Below, piece after piece: positions 41,897 through 44,125 of a stretch of DNA of 44,125 nt (positions are counted from its first letter, which is position 1; each line of letters begins with the position of its first letter). Both the position numbers and the translations under genes were made by a program. The stretch comes from Rhodospirillales bacterium (GTDB lineage Bacteria > Pseudomonadota > Alphaproteobacteria > Acetobacterales > Acetobacteraceae), in contig JANXVC010000012.1 in assembly GCA_025351925.1 (NCBI GenBank), positions 1 to 44,125 of the forward strand. Reading direction: 5' to 3'. The notes beneath the pieces were generated by a model. It was not told where the DNA came from. It made no database searches and saw only the letters and a program-made list of their open reading frames with translations.

Positions 41897-42766
41897 CTAC
41901 ATCTCCGCGGCCACTCGCCCGACCTCGGCCAAGATTTCGTTCCGCTCTTTTGGGCTGGCCGGCGCCTGGGTGTAGTACGCGGCGACCACGATCGGCGCAC
42001 GATGCTCGGGCCAGATGACCGCGATGTCGTTGGTGATGTTGTAGTCTCCAGACCCAGTCTTGTCGCCCACCCGCCAGTCGCGCGGCACACCCGCCCGAAG
42101 CCGCTCGTTGCCGGTCGTGTTGGCCGTCAGCCAAGTCGCGAGTTGGTTACGAGACGCTGGCGTCAGCGTGTCGCCGAGAACCGTCCGTCTCAGGACCTCG
42201 AGCGTTGCGAGAGGTGTGGTCGTGTCGCGAGGATCACCTGGGGTCCCCTCGTTGAGTGCGGTCTCGCGTCTGTCGAGGCGCGTATGGGAATCACCGATCG
42301 AGCGCAGGTATCGCGTCAGCGCGCCGGGTCCGCCGAAGCTGTCGAGCATCAGGTTGCCGGCCGTGTTGTCGCTGAGCGTCAAGGCCGCCTCACAAATATC
42401 GCCCATGGTCATGCCAATATCGCCAGCGAATTTCTCTGACTTGGGCGAATAGGGAACCAGATAGTCCTGAGGATAAACGATCCGCCGGTCGAGTTGCTCG
42501 TCATGCTGATCGACACGCGCTAGAACGTAGGCGGCTGCGTGCAGTTTGACGGTGCTGCAGAGCGGGAAGCGCTCTCCTCCCCGGTGCTCGACAATGCGCC
42601 GGTTTCCAGTGTCGAGGATGGCGACGCCGAGACGCCCGCCATGACGCTGCTCGAGTGCCCGTATCTGGTCGAGCTCACCAGCGTTTTGATCGGCAGCGAT
42701 GGCCCGCCGGCTTAGGAATGCAGGCGCAACGGTCATCAACCCTGTCAAAACTTCACGACGATGCAT
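41897..42766 (-). CDS. Class A serine beta-lactamase
   Basis: A 289-residue periplasmic enzyme that hydrolyses beta-lactams. All class A motifs are present: Ser71-x-x-Lys74 (STVK), Ser132-Asp-Asn (SDN), Glu168 in RRETALN, and Lys236-Thr-Gly (KTGSG). The N-terminus MHRREVLTGLMTVAPAFLSR carries a twin-arginine-like RREVL and an Ala-rich end, so Tat export is likely. A Cys precedes the active Ser (Ambler C69), but no Cys follows KTG at 238, so the carbapenemase disulfide is absent. ATG 42766 has GGAGGAG upstream; the track start (42847) lies in the LysR remnant. It is intact among broken genes, suggesting selection or recent arrival. Confidence 0.95.
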   Translation of the reverse strand: MHRREVLTGLMTVAPAFLSRRAIAADQNAGELDQIRALEQRHGGRLGVAILDTGNRRIVEHRGGERFPLCSTVKLHAAAYVLARVDQHDEQLDRRIVYPQDYLVPYSPKSEKFAGDIGMTMGDICEAALTLSDNTAGNLMLDSFGGPGALTRYLRSIGDSHTRLDRRETALNEGTPGDPRDTTTPLATLEVLRRTVLGDTLTPASRNQLATWLTANTTGNERLRAGVPRDWRVGDKTGSGDYNITNDIAVIWPEHRAPIVVAAYYTQAPASPKERNEILAEVGRVAAEM

Positions 42767-42821
42767 TGGGAAACGCTCCTCCAATCCGGTTGATTTTTGA
42801 CACAGCCAAGACATCGTCCTG

Positions 42822-43245
42822 TCAGGATAGCCCGGTCGCCGAGACACTCTTCATGTAGCTCACAAAGGCCCTGACGGGCGGTGACAGTTCACGGTTGCTC
42901 GGAACTACGAGGCTCACGTCCACCCGCGGCAAACACCACTCGGGAAAAAAGTTGGATCAATCGATCGGCGGCGATGTCGGGCGTGCAAAGATAACCCGAC
43001 AAACAACCGATCCCCGCGCCGTTTGCCACGAGCCGGTGAAGTGTTGCCGGGTTACCTACCGCAATCCTCGGCTCGATCTCCACGGTAATCGGCGGTTCAT
43101 CGGCGTGCGTGAAGCACCACGGCCGCGGCCGCCCATTCTGGGCAGGCATCTCGCTCAGGTCGTGGGCGGCCGGAACTTCGATGGTCTCCGGCTCACCCCA
43201 CCGCTGGAGGTAGGCCGGCGCGGCGCAAGCATAGCGATGGATCGT
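42822..43245 (-). pseudogene. LysR-type regulator remnant A (C-terminal half, frameshifted)
   Basis: The minus strand reads CAAPAYLQRWGEPETIEVPA, then PWCFTHADEPPITVEIEPRI and RLVANGAGIGCLSGYLCTPD: the second half of a LysR effector domain. The frame breaks in a run of six T (AAAAAA at 42945-42950). Removing one base restores FPEWCLPRVDVSLVVPSNRE and LSPPVRAFVSYMKS to a stop at 42822-42824. The HTH half is missing. It lies just upstream of the beta-lactamase in the same direction. Confidence 0.78.
43208..43221. repeat. Direct repeat copy 1 (AGGTAGGCCGGCGC)
   Basis: This 14-base sequence occurs again at 43634-43647. Both copies encode the AAPAYL motif of LysR proteins on the minus strand. They flank the NmrA-like fragment. 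Confidence 0.75.
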
Positions 43246-43254
43246 GCAAGCGCC

Positions 43255-43572
43255 CCGTCCGCCTTTCCGCCCGCGCGGGATCACGCGGCAACGGAGGCGA
43301 TGCTGGCTGAACCCGGGCTCGCCTGGACCGCGCTGCGGCACGGTTTCTATGCCGAGAGCGGCCTGATGATGACCGGCGAAGGTCTGCGGACCGGCATAAT
43401 CGAGGCTCCGGCCGACGGCAAAGTAGCTTGGACGACCTACGCCGACCTGGCCGAGCCTGACGCCATCATCCTCGCTGACAAGGGGCAATCCGACGGCCCG
43501 ATGCCGCCGCTCACCGCGTCGCAAGCCATCGACCTCGATGAGTTTGCCGCCATAGCGTTGGACGTGATCTGA
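43255..43572 (+). pseudogene. NmrA-like NAD(P)-binding oxidoreductase, C-terminal fragment
   Basis: On the plus strand, FPPARDHAATEAMLAEPG, LAWTALRHGFYAESGLM, APADGKVAWTTYADLAEPDA and PMPPLTASQAIDLDEFAAIA match the second half of an NmrA-type protein. The dinucleotide-binding N-terminal half is absent, and residues 1-~115 of the track ORF (42895) are only antisense of LysR remnant A. It ends at TGA 43570-43572. Confidence 0.75.
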
Positions 43573-43627
43573 TCGGCGGCCATGATGTCGCCGGGCGGCT
43601 TCAATGATAAACTGCGCGCGCTCATGG

Positions 43628-44000
43628 CCGTCCAGGTAGGCCGGCGCCGCCGCGGTGGCGAACCGCTGGATGCATGGCCCGATTGGCACCGCGCTCATGT
43701 CCTGCTCAATCCGCTCGTCGTACCGGATGCCGGCGTCGTAGCCCGCCGCCAGCACATCGACAAAATTGTCCTCGGCAACGATCTCCACCCGAATATCAGG
43801 ATATGCGGTCAGAAAGCCGGGCAGAATAGCGGGCAGCACCAGCCGGGCGGCGCTGAACGGCACGTTGAGGCGAAGCATGCCGGCCGGTCGCGAAAACCGT
43901 CGATCAGGTCGAGCACCGCCTCCATTTCGCCGAATGCCGGCGCCAGACGATCCATCAATTGCACTCCCGCCTCGGTCGGCGTGACAGGGCTGTTCAACGC
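43628..44000 (-). pseudogene. LysR-type regulator remnant B (linker and first half of effector domain, frameshifted)
   Basis: The minus strand reads VTPTEAGVQLMDRLAPAFGE in one frame, then breaks near 43880 (CCGGCCGGC). It continues in another frame as LRLNVPFSAARLVLPAILPG and VEIVAEDNFVDVLAAGYDAG to ATAAAPAYLDGH. It has no helix-turn-helix. Its sequence around AAPAYL differs from remnant A (IQRFATAAAPAYL against IHRYACAAPAYL), so the two remnants come from different LysR genes. Confidence 0.75.
43634..43647. repeat. Direct repeat copy 2 (AGGTAGGCCGGCGC)
   Basis: Second copy of the 14-base repeat described at 43208-43221, 426 bases away, at the edge of LysR remnant B. Confidence 0.75.
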
Positions 44001-44125
44001 TGCTTGGTCGGCTTTACTGGGTCTCCCCTGCCACACATACGCGGTGAAGTGAGGCGGCTGATCGCAAAAGGGATTTCCGGACTGGCGAATGTCTGACTTC
44101 TGCGGCGGCAATTGGGATGGAGGTT
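44001..44125. other. Unassigned right edge
   Basis: No gene or motif recognised. The minus-strand ORF that continues from LysR remnant B into this stretch (PPHFTAYVWQGRP) does not look like a LysR helix-turn-helix, so foreign DNA has replaced that part. An insertion-sequence remnant is possible but cannot be shown. Confidence 0.4.

Noticed and set aside
42822-43245. AmpR-like regulation of the beta-lactamase
   Set aside because: The LysR piece is broken, lacks a DNA-binding half and is co-directed rather than divergent.
40167-44125. att site duplication of the tRNA-Gly 3' end
   Set aside because: No second copy of the T-arm/acceptor sequence was found in the window.
1-44125. CRISPR array or rRNA genes
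   Set aside because: No regularly spaced repeats and no rRNA sequence seen.

Overview
The window is about 44 kb of very GC-rich chromosomal DNA. Gene content and order point to an alphaproteobacterium, most likely Rhodospirillales/Acetobacteraceae. The pointers are a CcrM-type GANTC methyltransferase behind rnhB, a MoxR-DUF58-DUF4159 cluster, ETF-QO next to a TPR protein and ispE, a DUF1285-CoA pyrophosphatase-cca operon, and a GTTC-N7-GTTC SOS box. The taxon is an inference from these features; nothing was searched.

Left part (1-12.1 kb). A leftward operon, with overlapping ATGA junctions in its middle, encodes a DUF1285 protein, a Nudix CoA pyrophosphatase, a DUF6111 membrane protein, the CCA-adding enzyme and an MsbA-like ABC exporter cut by the window edge. 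Rightward from the same intergenic space runs a tightly coupled cluster: MoxR ATPase, DUF58, a large BatA/DUF4159 membrane protein, a VWA/amidotransferase-like membrane protein, TspO and a secreted ankyrin-like protein.

Middle part (12.1-25.0 kb). Leftward: ETF-QO, TPR protein, ispE, tRNA-Gln, putA and arfB. Rightward: an unusual uracil-DNA-glycosylase-like protein, moaB, then a DNA-maintenance block of PA0069-type radical SAM protein, rnhB and ccrM. The radical SAM gene has a near-perfect alphaproteobacterial LexA box at its promoter. I consider this the best regulatory signal in the window.

Right-middle part (25.0-40.2 kb). This is mostly metabolic and envelope housekeeping: AI-2E-type membrane protein, HI0933-type flavoprotein, class III CoA transferase, secreted trypsin-like protease, tandem cold-shock protein, lytic transglycosylase, VOC protein, two SDRs, an OmpR-type regulator, ribA, an unknown membrane protein coupled to an L,D-transpeptidase, and a thioredoxin-LonSB-Trm112-DUF971 operon. 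It ends at tRNA-Gly(GCC).

Right end (40.2-44.1 kb). Immediately after tRNA-Gly the sequence changes character. GC content looks lower at first, and broken genes dominate: a YafY-type regulator with two frameshifts, a frameshifted VOC gene, and fragments of two LysR genes with an NmrA-like fragment between them. Two genes there are intact: an SRPBCC protein and a complete class A beta-lactamase with a Tat-like signal. This looks like an accessory region or decayed island beside a tRNA gene.

Most ORF-track lines are high-GC shadows and were left out. Many listed starts were moved inward because the track extends ORFs to the farthest start codon.
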